Shown piece by piece: positions 6,449 to 13,073 of a DNA stretch of 18,591 nt. Origin of the DNA: Actinomyces sp. GTDB lineage: Bacteria; Actinomycetota; Actinomycetes; Actinomycetales; Actinomycetaceae. Made by a program: the position numbers and the translations under genes. The stretch covers positions 1 through 18,591 of the forward strand of contig NZ_JAUMUL010000068.1 in the NCBI RefSeq assembly GCF_030530635.1, in the 5' to 3' direction. The stretch's first letter is position 1; the number at the start of each line of letters is the position of its first letter. The notes under the pieces are model-generated. The model did no database searches. It worked only from the letters and a program-made list of their open reading frames with translations, and was not told where the DNA came from.

Positions 6449-7804
6449 ATGGGACTGGGATGGTTCGGCGCCCCCGAGCACAACCGCTGGTTGGCGGAGG
6501 AGACACACGCGCTACTGCGCTACGCGCGAGCGGCCAAGGTGCCCGCCGGCTTCGGCTGGATCGGCACCGACGGCGTCGTCGACACCAGCCACCCCGTAGA
6601 ACTGTGGATCACCGGTCGCATGACCTTCGCCTTCTCCCTGGGGGCGCTGCTGGGCATCCCCGGCTGCCGCCGCTACGCCGACCACGGCGTGCGCGCCCTG
6701 AGCAAGGTGATGCGCGACTACGAGCACGGCGGCTGGTACTCCGCCGTCCGCCATGAGCTCGACGACGACGGCCACGGCATCCCCGTGGACGCCGACGCCC
6801 GCAAGGAGTGCTACCAGCACGCCTTCGTGCTGCTGGCCGCCGCCGCGGCCACGGCTGCCAACCGCCCCGGCGCACACGAGCTGCTGCTGGATGCCATGGA
6901 GAACCAGAACCGCTACTGGTGGGACGACACCTACGGTCTGCCCATCGAGTCCTACGCCGCCGACTTCACCGACCCGGAGGACTACCGCGGCATCAACGCC
7001 GCCATGCACACGATGGAGGCCTATCTGGCCACCTCCGACGTCACCGGAGACACCAGCTGGCTCGTCCGTGCCGTCCAGATCGTCGACTATGCCGTCAATA
7101 TTCAGGCCCGCGCTCACGACTGGAGGCTGCCCGAACACTACGACACCAAGTGGAAGCCGCGTCTGGACTACAACCGCGACGCCCCCGCCCACCCCTTCCG
7201 CCCCTACGGCGTCACCCCCGGCCACGGCCTGGAGTGGTCGCGCCTGACCGTGCAGGCACGCGCCGCCCTGGTCGCCCGCTCCCTGCCCACCCCCGACTGG
7301 ATGCTGGACGCCGCGGAACAACTCTTCGAACGCGCTCGCACCGACGGCTGGCGGGCCGACGGCGCCCCCGGTTTCGTCTACACCACCGACTTCGACGGCC
7401 GCCCCATCGTCCATGAGCGCATGCACTGGGTGGTCTGTGAGGGCGTGTCGGCCGCTGCCGCCATCCGCCGGGCGCTGCTCGACGCCGGCCGTGGCGAGAT
7501 CGACGTCGAGCACTACGAGCACTGCTACCGCTCCTGGATCGACTACGCCGAGGAGTTCCTCATCACCGCCCCCGGCGTGTGGACCCACGAGCTGAACCAG
7601 GCGAACGAGCTGTCCACCCGCACCTGGGAGGGGCATCCGGACATCTATCACGCCCTGCAGATGACGCTGGCCGCCCGCATGCCCGTGTGGCCGACGGTGG
7701 GACAGGCGCTGAGCGAGGGCCTCCTGGACGCACCGGCCCGGCGCGAGACCGCGGCCGACTCACGGGGCCAGACCCGCCGCCGCGGCCTGTTCGGCCGGGG
7801 GTGA
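6449..7804 (+). CDS. AGE-superfamily sugar isomerase/epimerase (YihS/mannose isomerase-like)
   Basis: Member of the N-acylglucosamine 2-epimerase superfamily, 451 residues, an (alpha/alpha)6-barrel enzyme interconverting aldoses and ketoses or C2 epimers. It resembles the aldose-ketose isomerase branch (E. coli YihS, bacterial mannose isomerases). Conserved pieces are WITGRMTFAFSLGALLG near residue 50, GINAAMHTMEAYL (His187), TPGHGLEWSRL (His259), HWVVCEGVSAA and EGHPDIYHALQM (His396, His401). Histidines in the last two His-containing motifs act as the acid/base pair in the family. The start is ATG 6449 with GAGGAGG immediately upstream. The natural sugar cannot be told from sequence: mannose, fructose or sulfoquinovose are possible. 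A GntR regulator gene follows 116 bases downstream in the same direction. A short inverted repeat (CGGGG, 3 nt, CCCCG at 6395-6407) lies in the upstream gap. Confidence 0.88.
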   Translation: MGLGWFGAPEHNRWLAEETHALLRYARAAKVPAGFGWIGTDGVVDTSHPVELWITGRMTFAFSLGALLGIPGCRRYADHGVRALSKVMRDYEHGGWYSAVRHELDDDGHGIPVDADARKECYQHAFVLLAAAAATAANRPGAHELLLDAMENQNRYWWDDTYGLPIESYAADFTDPEDYRGINAAMHTMEAYLATSDVTGDTSWLVRAVQIVDYAVNIQARAHDWRLPEHYDTKWKPRLDYNRDAPAHPFRPYGVTPGHGLEWSRLTVQARAALVARSLPTPDWMLDAAEQLFERARTDGWRADGAPGFVYTTDFDGRPIVHERMHWVVCEGVSAAAAIRRALLDAGRGEIDVEHYEHCYRSWIDYAEEFLITAPGVWTHELNQANELSTRTWEGHPDIYHALQMTLAARMPVWPTVGQALSEGLLDAPARRETAADSRGQTRRRGLFGRG

Positions 7805-7880
7805 GCGGCCGCCGATCCCGGTCATGCGCATGACTGGTCCCTTGAGCGGCATCCGAGCGGGCCGACCCGTTGTCGTACGG

Positions 7881-7892
7881 TGGTATAGCCTC
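7881..7892 (+). promoter_or_regulatory. Candidate operator for the GntR regulator (dre-like)
   Basis: TGGTATAGCCTC matches 8 of 12 positions of the TGGTCTAGACCA site bound by DasR-type HutC regulators, lies 29 bases before the GntR start and overlaps -10-like hexamers (TATAGC, TAGCCT). HutC-family regulators often bind their own promoters. The right half-site is poor, so this is tentative. Confidence 0.3.
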
Positions 7893-7920
7893 ATGACCCC
7901 GGCCGCGTTAGGAGGATGCG

Positions 7921-8661
7921 ATGACGCCGACACGGGCTGTTCCATTGGATCGACAGAGCACCAGACCGCTGTTCGCTCAAGTCATGCAGTCCTTGCGCGC
8001 GGCCATTGACTCCGGCGAGTTTCGGCCCGGCGGGCGTATTCCCACCGAGCCCGAACTGGCCACCATGTACGGAGTCAGCCGGATAACCATCAGGCGGGCC
8101 ATTGAGGAGCTCTGCGAACACGGGCTGCTCGTCAAGCGTCAGGGCAAGGGCACCTTCGTCAGCCAGAGCAAGATCGCCAAGAAGATCGAGCACATCTCCA
8201 GCTTCTCCGAGTCCTGCCGGGCCAGCGGCATGACCCCGTCCGCCAAAGTACTGGCCCGGACACTGTTGGAGGACCCGCCTTCCGCCTTCACCCCGCCGAC
8301 CGAGCTGACCGACACGCAGGTGCTGAACATCCAGCGACTGCACTACGCCGACGGCGTCCCCATCATGATCGAGGACAACTACTACCCGTACAGTCGCTTG
8401 GCATTCCTGGAGGAGGCACCGCTTGAGGGCTCGCTGTTCGAGGTCCTGGCGGAGCACGGGGTGCGTATCGGCGGGTCGCGCAACTCCTACATCGATGCGC
8501 TCGCAGCCACCTCCTCCCAGGCGGAACTGCTGCAGGTCCTGGTCGGGGACCCGCTTTTCTTCTTCTACCGGGAGATACTCGACGACGCTGGGCGTCTCAT
8601 CTATGTGGGTCGCCAACACATCACCGCCGCCCGCTACCGCTTCAACTACGACATCGCCTAG
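7921..8661 (+). CDS. GntR-family transcriptional regulator (HutC subfamily, UTRA domain)
   Basis: DNA-binding regulator of 246 residues. Residues 1 to about 78 form the winged helix-turn-helix of GntR proteins: PLFAQVMQSLRAAIDSGEF, GGRIPTEPELATMYGVSRIT, and IRRAIEELCEHGLLVKRQ followed by GKGTFV. The rest is a UTRA effector-binding domain of the HutC subfamily, with a PIMIEDNYYP segment and the typical ending FYREILDDAGRLIYVGRQH. HutC members usually sense a sugar phosphate, amino sugar or related metabolite and repress uptake or catabolic genes until it binds. ATG 7921 is supported by TAGGAGG at 7909-7915. The preceding AGE isomerase gene and the decayed polyol operon on the opposite strand are plausible former or present targets, but this is inference. 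No terminator was recognised after the stop. Confidence 0.9.
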   Translation: MTPTRAVPLDRQSTRPLFAQVMQSLRAAIDSGEFRPGGRIPTEPELATMYGVSRITIRRAIEELCEHGLLVKRQGKGTFVSQSKIAKKIEHISSFSESCRASGMTPSAKVLARTLLEDPPSAFTPPTELTDTQVLNIQRLHYADGVPIMIEDNYYPYSRLAFLEEAPLEGSLFEVLAEHGVRIGGSRNSYIDALAATSSQAELLQVLVGDPLFFFYREILDDAGRLIYVGRQHITAARYRFNYDIA

Positions 8662-8784
8662 CTGATTGATTTCGGGGCGGACTGTCAAAAACGATAGCCG
8701 GCGCGCCACTCCTCAACGCCGTGACGTCTCCCCCCGCCGCCTCAGCCCTGCTCGATCCGGCCGTGCAATCTGGCCTGCGTGCGC
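8662..8784. other. Intergenic segment after the GntR gene
   Basis: About 120 bases with no convincing gene, RNA or hairpin. It marks the start of the decayed region that runs to about 12540. Confidence 0.5.
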
Positions 8785-8931
8785 TCACGTCGGGCGCGTG
8801 CGGATAGCGGTGGCCCACGCCTTCATACGGTCTTTGACGCCGGCGAGCTGGTCGAGAGTGACGTGATAGATACGCACCTCTTCGGGGTGGATGCGTTCCA
8901 CGTTGTCAAGGTTCTGAGCGAACCACTCCAC
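8785..8931 (-). CDS. Small unknown ORF ending at the edge of the repeat array
   Basis: A 48-codon frame beginning VEWFAQNLDNVERIHPEEV and ending with TGA at 8785-8787 has a protein-like mix of charged and hydrophobic residues, including the helix-like stretch LDQLAGVKDRMKAWATAI. I do not recognise the family. The frame stays open into the 19-bp array up to an ATG at 8982, but the array changes frame each unit and is not coding, so a GTG at 8931 directly abutting the array is the more sensible start. There is no ribosome-binding site. It may be the C-terminal stump of a gene whose front was lost, or a small DNA-binding partner of the array. Confidence that it is expressed is low. Confidence 0.3.
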   Translation of the reverse strand: MEWFAQNLDNVERIHPEEVRIYHVTLDQLAGVKDRMKAWATAIRTRPT

Positions 8932-9084
8932 GTTTGGACCGCCTGCATCTGTTTGGACCCCATACGTCGGTTTGGATCCCATAAGTCTGTTTGGACCGCC
9001 CTAGTAGCACACTACGGCGGTCCAAACAGAGTAACGCGGTCCAAATCGAGGCTGACGACCCAAACAGAGCCAAGCGGCCCAAAC
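8932..9084. repeat. Symmetric array of eight 9-bp motifs at exact 19-bp period
   Basis: GTTTGGACC or a near variant starts at 8932, 8951, 8970 and 8989 on the + strand, spaced exactly 19 bases apart. The reverse complement then occupies 9019-9027, 9038-9046, 9057-9065 and 9076-9084, again 19 bases apart. The centre of symmetry is base 9008. Variants are GTTTGGATC (8970) and, in - strand orientation, ATTTGGACC (9038), GTTTGGGTC (9057) and GTTTGGGCC (9076). Most units also share TCT or TCG just before the motif and a G or C after it, so the recognised core may be about 13 bp. The 19-bp period is not a multiple of three, which rules out a coding repeat. No ninth copy fits at either end. Confidence 0.92.
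8987..9029. repeat. Perfect 14-bp inverted repeat at the centre of the array
   Basis: CTGTTTGGACCGCC at 8987-9000 is repeated as its exact reverse complement at 9016-9029, separated by 15 nt. Within the loop GTAG and CTAC can also pair around CACA, with a three-base bulge. The innermost array motifs form part of the arms. Confidence 0.9.
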
Positions 9085-9177
9085 AAGGCACGCCGACGGC
9101 GGACACCCCCCACGGCAACCCACGACACCCACCGAATCCAGCTCTTCCCGTAGAAAGATGCGGTAGTCGGAGGGTTA

Positions 9178-9270
9178 TCACCCCACCGGCAGCACCTCCA
9201 CGCAATCACAATCCTTGCTCACAATCACGCAGAAAACGCGGTAACTTCGCAGCGGCGAATCACCCCTATG
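9178..9270 (-). pseudogene. Short gene-end fragment, possibly RelE/ParE-like
   Basis: About 30 codons read HRGDSPLRSYRVFCVIVSKD followed by CDCVEVLPVG and a TGA at 9178-9180. The pattern of a basic residue, then YRVFxVI, an acidic turn and VEVLxV weakly resembles the last strands of RelE/ParE toxins. It lies immediately after the broken nucleotidyltransferase, in a different frame, suggesting that a deletion joined two gene ends. The assignment is tentative. Confidence 0.22.
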
Positions 9271-9634
9271 AATAACCCTCCAGGCCGATTTCCAAACGTC
9301 CGGGCGGGAGGGTGCGCCAGTCGGCCCCCAGGTCGACGTCGGTGCTGAGTCCCTGCCGATTGATAACGGTGAACTGGGCGAATGCATCCTGCCGATGACG
9401 AGTCTCCACGGTGTAGCCGGCAGCGCCAAGCGCCGCGATGACCTGAACGAGTGACGCACGAAACCGGGTCTGCGCCTGCTCGACAGTGAACAGGTCCACA
9501 TCCTCCGTGGGCCGGTCGATCAAGCCGTGCTCACGGATCGCACCCGACCCGGCCAGGGCGAAGCCGCTTTCTTCGCCGGCGGCTTCCAGGGACAGGAGCG
9601 TGATGCGGCGCTATTCCTCCTGTACTCCGGTCAC
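9266..9634 (-). pseudogene. AbiEii-like nucleotidyltransferase, disrupted and truncated
   Basis: Remnant of a nucleotidyltransferase of the AbiEii/AbiGii toxin type, whose members add nucleotides to tRNA in toxin-antitoxin systems. The - strand frame reads FALAGSGAIREHGLIDRPTE and then DVDLFT; the GSGAI stretch and the DVD pair are the nucleotide and metal-binding motifs of the fold. The likely original start is GTG at 9634-9632, overlapping the upstream partner's stop as GTGA, the typical coupling of such pairs. Codon 8 is now TAG (9613-9611), most simply a CAG-to-TAG change. The protein also ends early at 9266, about 122 codons from the start, whereas family members usually exceed 200 residues. 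Both defects indicate an inactive gene, unless a start downstream of the TAG yields a short product. Confidence 0.65.
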
Positions 9635-9960
9635 GCGGTCACTTGCAATTCGGGAAACCGTCCCTCCCACAGGTGGCGCATGCGTGCATCCATGTTCAGA
9701 ATCGGCCACGTCTCGACAAGCCGGTCCCGGTTCATGAGCCGTCGTTGCTTATCAGCGGTTCCTTCTGCGAGCAACGCTTGGTAGGCCATGCGCCGCCAGC
9801 CAACCACACCCACATCTACGCCGAGCCGATCGGACTGCCAGCGCACGGCATGCGGGAGGCCGATAGTCCCGTCATACGGGCCATGCAACTCATCCAGCGA
9901 AGCGGGGCCTCGTAGTCAGTGTGCGCGTGTCCGCGGATGTCGACACCAGGACGACAACGC
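9631..9960 (-). pseudogene. Partner gene of the nucleotidyltransferase, frameshifted
   Basis: The downstream part reads SLDELHGPYDGTIGLPHAVR and continues to RRLMNRDRLVETWPILNMDA and HLWEGRFPELQVTA, ending with TGA at 9631-9633. This resembles the conserved unnamed protein often encoded directly before AbiEii-type nucleotidyltransferases in actinobacteria (recalled from experience, not searched). The expected preceding segment is in another frame: HAHTDYEAPLRWM, at about 9897-9935. A small indel near 9895-9900 therefore separates the two halves. There is no good start in the second frame, only a TTG at 9888. The 5' limit is uncertain. Function in the intact form would be antitoxin or accessory role by position only. 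Confidence 0.5.
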
Positions 9961-10000
9961 GCGCTCATCGACAGCCCACTGGGCCAGCCGACCCCCTGCT

Positions 10001-10408
10001 TCACGTGCCTGTGGCCTCAATGCCGGCAATGAACTCCTCGACCTGCTCCAATGACCGCACGGCCGCGGTGGCGCCCAGCCGGGTCACCGACAGGCAGGCG
10101 ACCCCGTTGGCGAACACGGCCGCGTCCACCGGGTTCATTCCGCGCAGCAGAACACAGATATAACCGGCGGCGAAGTTATCCCCCGCCCCCGTCGTGTCCA
10201 CCGCGTCGCGACCGACGGCGGGGACGATCTCGCTGGTGTCGGCGTTGTGAACCAGGCAGCCGCGCGCGCCGACCTTCAGCACCGTATTAGTCACGCCGTG
10301 GCGCTCCAGCACCGCCGCCGCCTCGGACTCGTCGCGGGCTCCCGTCAGGGTGATGGCCTCTTCGGCGTTGGGGAAGAAGTAGTCGATGTACCCCAGGGCA
10401 TCGGCGAC
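10001..10408 (-). pseudogene. PfkB-family carbohydrate kinase, C-terminal fragment
   Basis: The last 135 codons of a ribokinase/PfkB-family sugar kinase. The frame begins VADALGYIDYFFPNAEEAIT (helix and strand of the Rossmann-like core), continues through VLKVGARGC and reaches the signature DTTGAGDNFAAG, where the aspartate in GAGD is the catalytic base. It ends with VEEFIAGIEATGT and a stop at 10001-10003. The N-terminal half with the sugar-binding lid is missing. Immediately upstream, in the same frame, lie a TAG codon (10411-10409) and the truncated dehydrogenase. The original enzyme would have phosphorylated a sugar or ketose made by the dehydrogenase. It is non-functional as it stands: full-length relatives have about 300 residues. 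Confidence 0.8.
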
Positions 10409-11101
10409 CTACTTAATCCGGGTGACCGGATCGTCCTCACCGCTATTCACCGTGGCGTTGACGCCCAGCCTGCGCGCGGTCTGTAGCCTGCCGTCCTGCA
10501 GATCGACGGCGACGATCGTGCGCGCACCGGCCATGCGGGCGACCATGGAGACCATGAGGCCGACGGCGCCCGCCCCGAGTATGACGACGGTCCTGCCCAG
10601 GAGCGTGCCCGCCATCTCGACGGCGTGCACGGCCACCGAGGCCGGTTCCACGAGGGCTCCCTCATCAAGGGTGAGCTCGTCGGGCAGACGGAAGACGAGG
10701 TTCGCCGGGTGCACCAGGTACTCGGTGAGGGCGCCCCGGTAATTGGGCGCGGTGGCCATGAAGTCCACATTCGGGCAGACGTTGTAGTGCCCGGACAAGC
10801 AGAACTCGCAGGTGTAGCAGGGGATGCCGGGCTCGATGCAGACGCGGTCGCCGGCCTTCAGGTCGGTCACGCGGTTACCGACCTCGACGACGACGCCCGT
10901 GGGCTCATGCCCCAGCCCCGCCTCCTGACCGGGTTGCGGTGGAATGTAGGGGCCGGACTTGAAGCCGTGCAGGTCCGAGCCGCACATTCCGACCCGGGCG
11001 ATCTTGATCAGAACCTCGCCGGGGCCGGGCGTCGGGCGCTCGCAGGCCTTGATGGTCATCAGGCCGGGGTGGTCGAGTACGGCCTTTGAATTGGTGCTCA
11101 T
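10409..11101 (-). pseudogene. Zinc-dependent medium-chain alcohol/polyol dehydrogenase, truncated
   Basis: The first 230 residues of a sorbitol/xylitol-type medium-chain dehydrogenase, which oxidises a polyol to a ketose with NAD. Present are the catalytic zinc ligands Cys40 (MCGSD) and His65-Glu66 (GHE), the four structural-zinc cysteines 95, 98, 101 and 109, and the Rossmann fingerprint GAGAVG. The frame stops at TAG 10411-10409, right after DPVTRIK, so about the last 115 residues of the usual 345 are absent, including the end of the cofactor domain. ATG 11101 is supported by an AAAGGGGAG site, and the gene follows the MFS remnant by 23 bases. The break coincides with the start of the PfkB fragment, so an internal deletion is the likely cause. 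Confidence 0.85.
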
Positions 11102-11124
11102 GTGTGTATCTCCCCTTTGAGAAA

Positions 11125-12455
11125 CTAAGCGGCTTTTGCTGTGCGTATAGCCAGCGCCATCTCTTCGACGCTGCGCCCCCGCGTCTCGATGCCGAAGATC
11201 GCCAGCACCAGTGCGCAGGCGCTCAGCAGCAGACCTAGGACCATGAATACGGCGATCACGCCGAACTCGGTCAGCAACCAGGCCACCAGGTAGGGGGAGG
11301 CGATGGCGACGATCCGGCCGATCGAGTTGGCGATGCCGAGCCCGCGCATCTTCTGCGCGGTCGGCCAGATCTCGGGGACGTAGACGGCCGAGGCGAAGCA
11401 GACGAACATGTAGACGAAGATGATCAGGAGGAATCCGACGATGGACAGGGCGGTCATGGACATCTGCAAGGAGTAGACGTAGCCCAGCGCGGCGATGATC
11501 AGCAGCAGGCCGATCCCGAAGACCCGGCGGGGAAAGCGGTCGATGATGAACACGGCGATGAAGATGCCGATGGGCGCTCCGAACATGCTCATGGTGTTCA
11601 GCACCACGGAGTCGGCCAGGTCAATGCCCTGGGAGAGCGGCATGGTCGGCAGCCAGTTGATGAGGGTGTACTGGATGACGTTCATGGCGATCAGGGCGAA
11701 GGAGCCGACGATCACCCGCTTGAGCAGTTCTCCCTTGAACAGTGCGCTGTAGGGCAGGTTCACCCGGCCCCGGACCTTCGCGTGTGCCTCCACGGCCGCG
11801 GCCGCCGGTTCCAGGGTGATGTCGTTGCGGCGCTGTACCTCCGCCTCGATCTGGTCCAGCAGCTCATTGGCCTCCCGGTAGCGTCCCTTGGTTTCGAGCC
11901 AGCGGGGTGATTCGGGGAAGAGCCGCCACACGATGATGAGCACAATCGTCGAGGTGATGGCAGGGATGATGAACTGGATGCGCCAGTTCGCCTCGGGACT
12001 GGTGACGCCGACGAGGAAGGAGGCGATGAGCGAGCAGATCGGGTATGACCAGTTGCCGATGAAGGAGGCCCTGGAGGACCAGGATCCACGGTCCCGCGAG
12101 GGGACGTACTCCGTCCAGGAGGCGAACAGTACCGTTCGCAGGCCGCCGAGCGCGATCCCCATGAAGACGCGCACCACGATGAGGAAGGTCATGTTCGGGG
12201 AGGCGGCCGCGACCAGCATGGTGATGATGTGGAAGGCCACGAATCCCAGGAAGCCGTTGCGCGTCCCAGGCGATCGCCAATCGCGCCGCCGATCAGCGCT
12301 CCCACGAACATTCATGCCGTGGTCAGTGAGGAGAAGACGGCGGACGAGGAGTTGTTGGTCCAGCCGATCTCCGCAAGCACCGCCAGAACCAGTCCGCCGA
12401 TGGCATTGCTCCAACCTACGAGCAGTCCGAAGGCGACCATCCAGTACACCGACCA
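11125..12455 (-). pseudogene. MFS sugar/organic-compound transporter, inactivated by stop and frameshift
   Basis: Major facilitator transporter of the 12-helix sugar-porter-like type, about 440 codons if repaired. The intact C-terminal two thirds (11125 to about 12260) contain VRVFMGIALGG, the central PESPRWLETKGRYREANELL loop of sugar and niacin/aromatic-acid porters, and a second-half motif IIDRFPRR. The N-terminal part continues in another frame: WSVYWMVAFGLLVGWSNAI at about 12455-12399, ending FSSLTTA, then TGA at 12314-12312, then MFVGALIGGAIGDRLGR, which is the conserved loop 2-3 motif. A one-base loss near 12260-12264 (GRRNGFLGF split over two frames) shifts into the main frame. The true start was not found. 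The order transporter-dehydrogenase-kinase suggests a former polyol operon. Confidence 0.82.
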
Positions 12456-12569
12456 ATCGGACCTCTGCCTCGATGCCCAGGGGACGAAGGTCCCGTTTTG
12501 TGATCGGTGTTATAGCTTGAGTGCGTACCGCGATGTGTGGCGCGAGGTGGTAGGGTTTCGCACGTACCT

Positions 12570-12658
12570 GGAGAGGTGACAGAGTGGCCGAATGTGGCGG
12601 TCTTGAAAACCGCTGTGCGCCTGGCGCACCGGGGGTTCGAATCCCTCCCTCTCCGCCA
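12570..12658 (+). tRNA. tRNA-Ser(TGA)
   Basis: Folds as a class II tRNA of 89 nt. The acceptor stem is GGAGAGG with CCTCTCC (12648-12654), discriminator G and encoded CCA at 12656-12658. The anticodon stem GCGGT/ACCGC encloses loop CTTGAAA with anticodon TGA at 12604-12606, reading UCA and other UCN serine codons. A long variable arm and the GGTTCGAATCC T-arm are present. Confidence 0.95.
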
Positions 12659-12709
12659 CGGGTGGCGGCGGGCCATCGCCGGTGCTTCACGTGAGTTCCG
12701 CTTCGGCCG

Positions 12710-12738
12710 TTGCCTCACCCCGTGCGTTGGGGTAGGCT
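12710..12738 (+). promoter_or_regulatory. Promoter of tRNA-Ser(GCT)
   Basis: TTGCCT (12710-12715), a 17-nt spacer and TAGGCT (12733-12738) fit the actinobacterial housekeeping pattern with TAnnnT. Transcription would start near 12745, about 15 bases before the tRNA. Confidence 0.6.
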
Positions 12739-12759
12739 CATCGGGCCGATCCGGCAACT

Positions 12760-12849
12760 GGAGATGTCGCATAGTGGCCTAGTGCGCCTTCCTGCTAAGA
12801 AGGTTGGGGATAAAACCCCTCGGGAGTTCGAATCTCCCCATCTCCGCCA
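12760..12849 (+). tRNA. tRNA-Ser(GCT)
   Basis: Class II tRNA of 90 nt. The acceptor stem GGAGATG pairs with CATCTCC (12839-12845), followed by G and encoded CCA at 12847-12849. The anticodon stem CCTTC/GAAGG holds loop CTGCTAA with anticodon GCT at 12794-12796, reading AGC and AGU. A long variable arm is present. It shares the first five acceptor bases and the encoded CCA with the tRNA-Ser(TGA) 101 bases upstream. Confidence 0.95.
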
Positions 12850-12852
12850 AAC

Positions 12853-12866
12853 GTTGGAATTCCAAC
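12853..12866. repeat. Perfect 14-bp palindrome after tRNA-Ser(GCT)
   Basis: GTTGGAATTCCAAC is a perfect dyad with no loop, followed on the + strand by AAAAA. Its position directly after the tRNA CCA end is consistent with a processing or termination element or a protein-binding site. The role is unproven. Confidence 0.5.
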
Positions 12867-12881
12867 AAAAAGTCCCTGGGC

Positions 12882-12902
12882 CCTCGCCTTGTGGGGGCGA
12901 GG
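12882..12902 (+). terminator. Hairpin terminator after tRNA-Ser(GCT)
   Basis: CCTCGCC (12882-12888) and GGCGAGG (12896-12902) form a perfect 7-bp stem with a 7-nt loop, 32 bases after the tRNA. There is no T run, which is common in high-GC actinobacteria. Confidence 0.55.
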
Positions 12903-12977
12903 TGGTGACGGGCGTCGGCGAACCTGCCGGGCGAACGCCGCAGTGACGCGAACCATAGTTGTTTGGGCGTCTACCGC

Positions 12978-13007
12978 TTCACTTTCGGTGTATCGGATTG
13001 ATAACGT
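12978..13007 (+). promoter_or_regulatory. Candidate promoter of the subtilase gene
   Basis: TTCACT (12978-12983), an 18-nt spacer and TAACGT (13002-13007) fit a weak -35 with a TAnnnT -10. Transcription would begin about 60 bases before the GTG start at 13074. Confidence 0.4.
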
Positions 13008-13073
13008 ATGGTGAGGAGCGTTGGCTCTGATTCCAAAACGCGTCCCCTATCCCCAATCCGAGGAAGAAGCACA

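Noticed and set aside
6512..7651. Long - strand open frame opposite the isomerase
   Set aside because: Glycine/valine-rich shadow sequence with no motif; the + strand encodes a well-conserved AGE-family enzyme.
8932..9084. CRISPR array
   Set aside because: Repeats are only 9 bp with 10-bp gaps, the orientation flips midway and no cas gene is present.
12481..12499. Terminator hairpin GGGAC/GTCCC followed by TTTT
   Set aside because: The stem has only 5 bp and no + strand transcript is expected to end there. It may be chance within the decayed MFS 5' region.
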